From Flavobacterium fryxellicola (lineage in GTDB: Bacteria > Bacteroidota > Bacteroidia > Flavobacteriales > Flavobacteriaceae), in NCBI RefSeq assembly GCF_900143245.1, contig NZ_FRDK01000001.1:434001-498000 (forward strand): a stretch of DNA of 64,000 nucleotides, read 5' to 3'. Positions within the stretch are counted from its first letter, which is position 1; the number at the start of each line of letters is the position of its first letter. The notes beneath the pieces are model-generated. The model did not search any database and was not told where the DNA came from. It saw only the letters and a program-made list of their open reading frames with translations. This document shows, in pieces, positions 63,545 through 64,000 of this stretch. The position numbers and the translations under genes are program-made.

Positions 63545-64000
63545 ATGAAAGGAATAATATTAGCAGGAGGATCAGGAACCCGTTTGCATCCACTGACATT
63601 AGCTGTAAGCAAGCAATTGATGCCTATTTATGATAAACCCATGATTTACTATCCACTATCATCCTTGATGTGGGCAGGAATTAGAGAAATACTTATTATT
63701 TCTACACCCCATGATTTACCACTATTTAGACAATTGCTGGGTGATGGGTCTAAGTTAGGCTGTCGTTTTGAATACGCCGTGCAGGAACATCCAAACGGTT
63801 TAGCAGAGGCCTTTATCATAGGCAAGGATTTTATTGGCAAAGATAAAGTAGCTTTGGTTTTAGGAGATAATATTTTTTACGGAACGGGTTTGTCAGGCTT
63901 GTTGCAAGCTAATAATGATCCAGATGGCGGGATAATTTATGCGTACCATGTGAATGATCCGGAGCGTTATGGCGTGGTTGATTTTGATGCCAATGGTAAC
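63545..64000 (+). CDS. rfbA: Glucose-1-phosphate thymidylyltransferase, 3' end outside the window
   Basis: First 152 codons of RfbA (RmlA), which makes dTDP-glucose from glucose-1-P and dTTP at the start of dTDP-rhamnose synthesis. The nucleotide-binding motif [11 protein letters not shown], then [16 protein letters not shown] and LGDNIFYG are intact. It begins 21 bases after the Wzz-like gene and continues past the right edge, presumably into rfbBCD or other sugar genes. Confidence 0.95.
   Translation, partial: MKGIILAGGSGTRLHPLTLAVSKQLMPIYDKPMIYYPLSSLMWAGIREILIISTPHDLPLFRQLLGDGSKLGCRFEYAVQEHPNGLAEAFIIGKDFIGKDKVALVLGDNIFYGTGLSGLLQANNDPDGGIIYAYHVNDPERYGVVDFDANGN

Overview
The window looks like chromosome of a Flavobacterium-type bacterium (Bacteroidota, Flavobacteriaceae). 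The evidence is low GC, TAnnTTTG promoter elements in place of sigma70 -10/-35 boxes, almost no Shine-Dalgarno sequences, and typical families (DUF4837, DUF4175, HU-CCDC81/SPOR, DUF6909, GH3-like synthetase, OmpH lipoprotein, head-GIN protein, TatA beside an M23-type membrane protein). Most genes are core housekeeping: recA, pgk, trpS, gltX, glnS, mnmG, ybeY, rnr, folB, rpiB, dprA, tatA, tex and the start of rfbA.

Layout. 0-13 kb: C-terminal processing protease with a double-OmpA protein, GNAT enzyme, DUF4837 lipoprotein, LysM lytic transglycosylase, pgk, DNA polymerase III delta' subunit, DoxX protein, thioesterase, recA, plsC and trpS. 13.1-23.1 kb: an accessory segment bracketed by the 3' end of trpS and a diverged second copy of that 3' end. 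It holds a large exported protein with a LAS-type zinc peptidase tip and a neighbouring small lipoprotein, a decayed second cassette, a PAS sensor kinase with three response regulators, and a dead IS630 transposase. 23-31 kb: dprA, HU/SPOR protein, chrA-doxX with a ruined c-type cytochrome gene upstream, Pif1-like helicase, OmpH lipoprotein. 31.5-38.3 kb: methyltransferase, mnmG, ybeY and DUF4175 genes carrying four parS-like palindromes. 38-46.7 kb: AlkB-type monooxygenase, gltX, SPFH protein, a YtxH/holin-like/DUF6327 envelope-stress cluster, glnS, folB. 46.7-48.4 kb: tRNA-Cys followed by 16 tandem 90/104-bp repeats that each restart from the 3' end of the tRNA and carry a terminator. 48.7-52.3 kb: LysE, GIN and rnr. 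52.6-53.35 kb: a gene-free AT-rich region with several TTATCAACA boxes. 53.3-64 kb: rpiB, tex, a decayed DUF433/DUF5615 toxin-antitoxin pair, tatA, a truncated M23-type protein, GH3-like synthetase, DUF6909 protein, a Wzz-like protein and rfbA, where surface-polysaccharide genes begin.

The gene-free region near 53 kb is a good candidate for the replication origin. Genes to its left are mostly on the minus strand, genes to its right mostly on the plus strand, DnaA-type boxes are enriched, and a parS cluster lies 18-21 kb away next to mnmG (gidA), a gene often near origins. The tRNA-Cys tail-repeat array about 5 kb from it is the most unusual structure in the window. Its nearest parallel known to me is the repeat that follows E. 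coli tyrT (rtT), but here there are many more copies in three interspersed forms.
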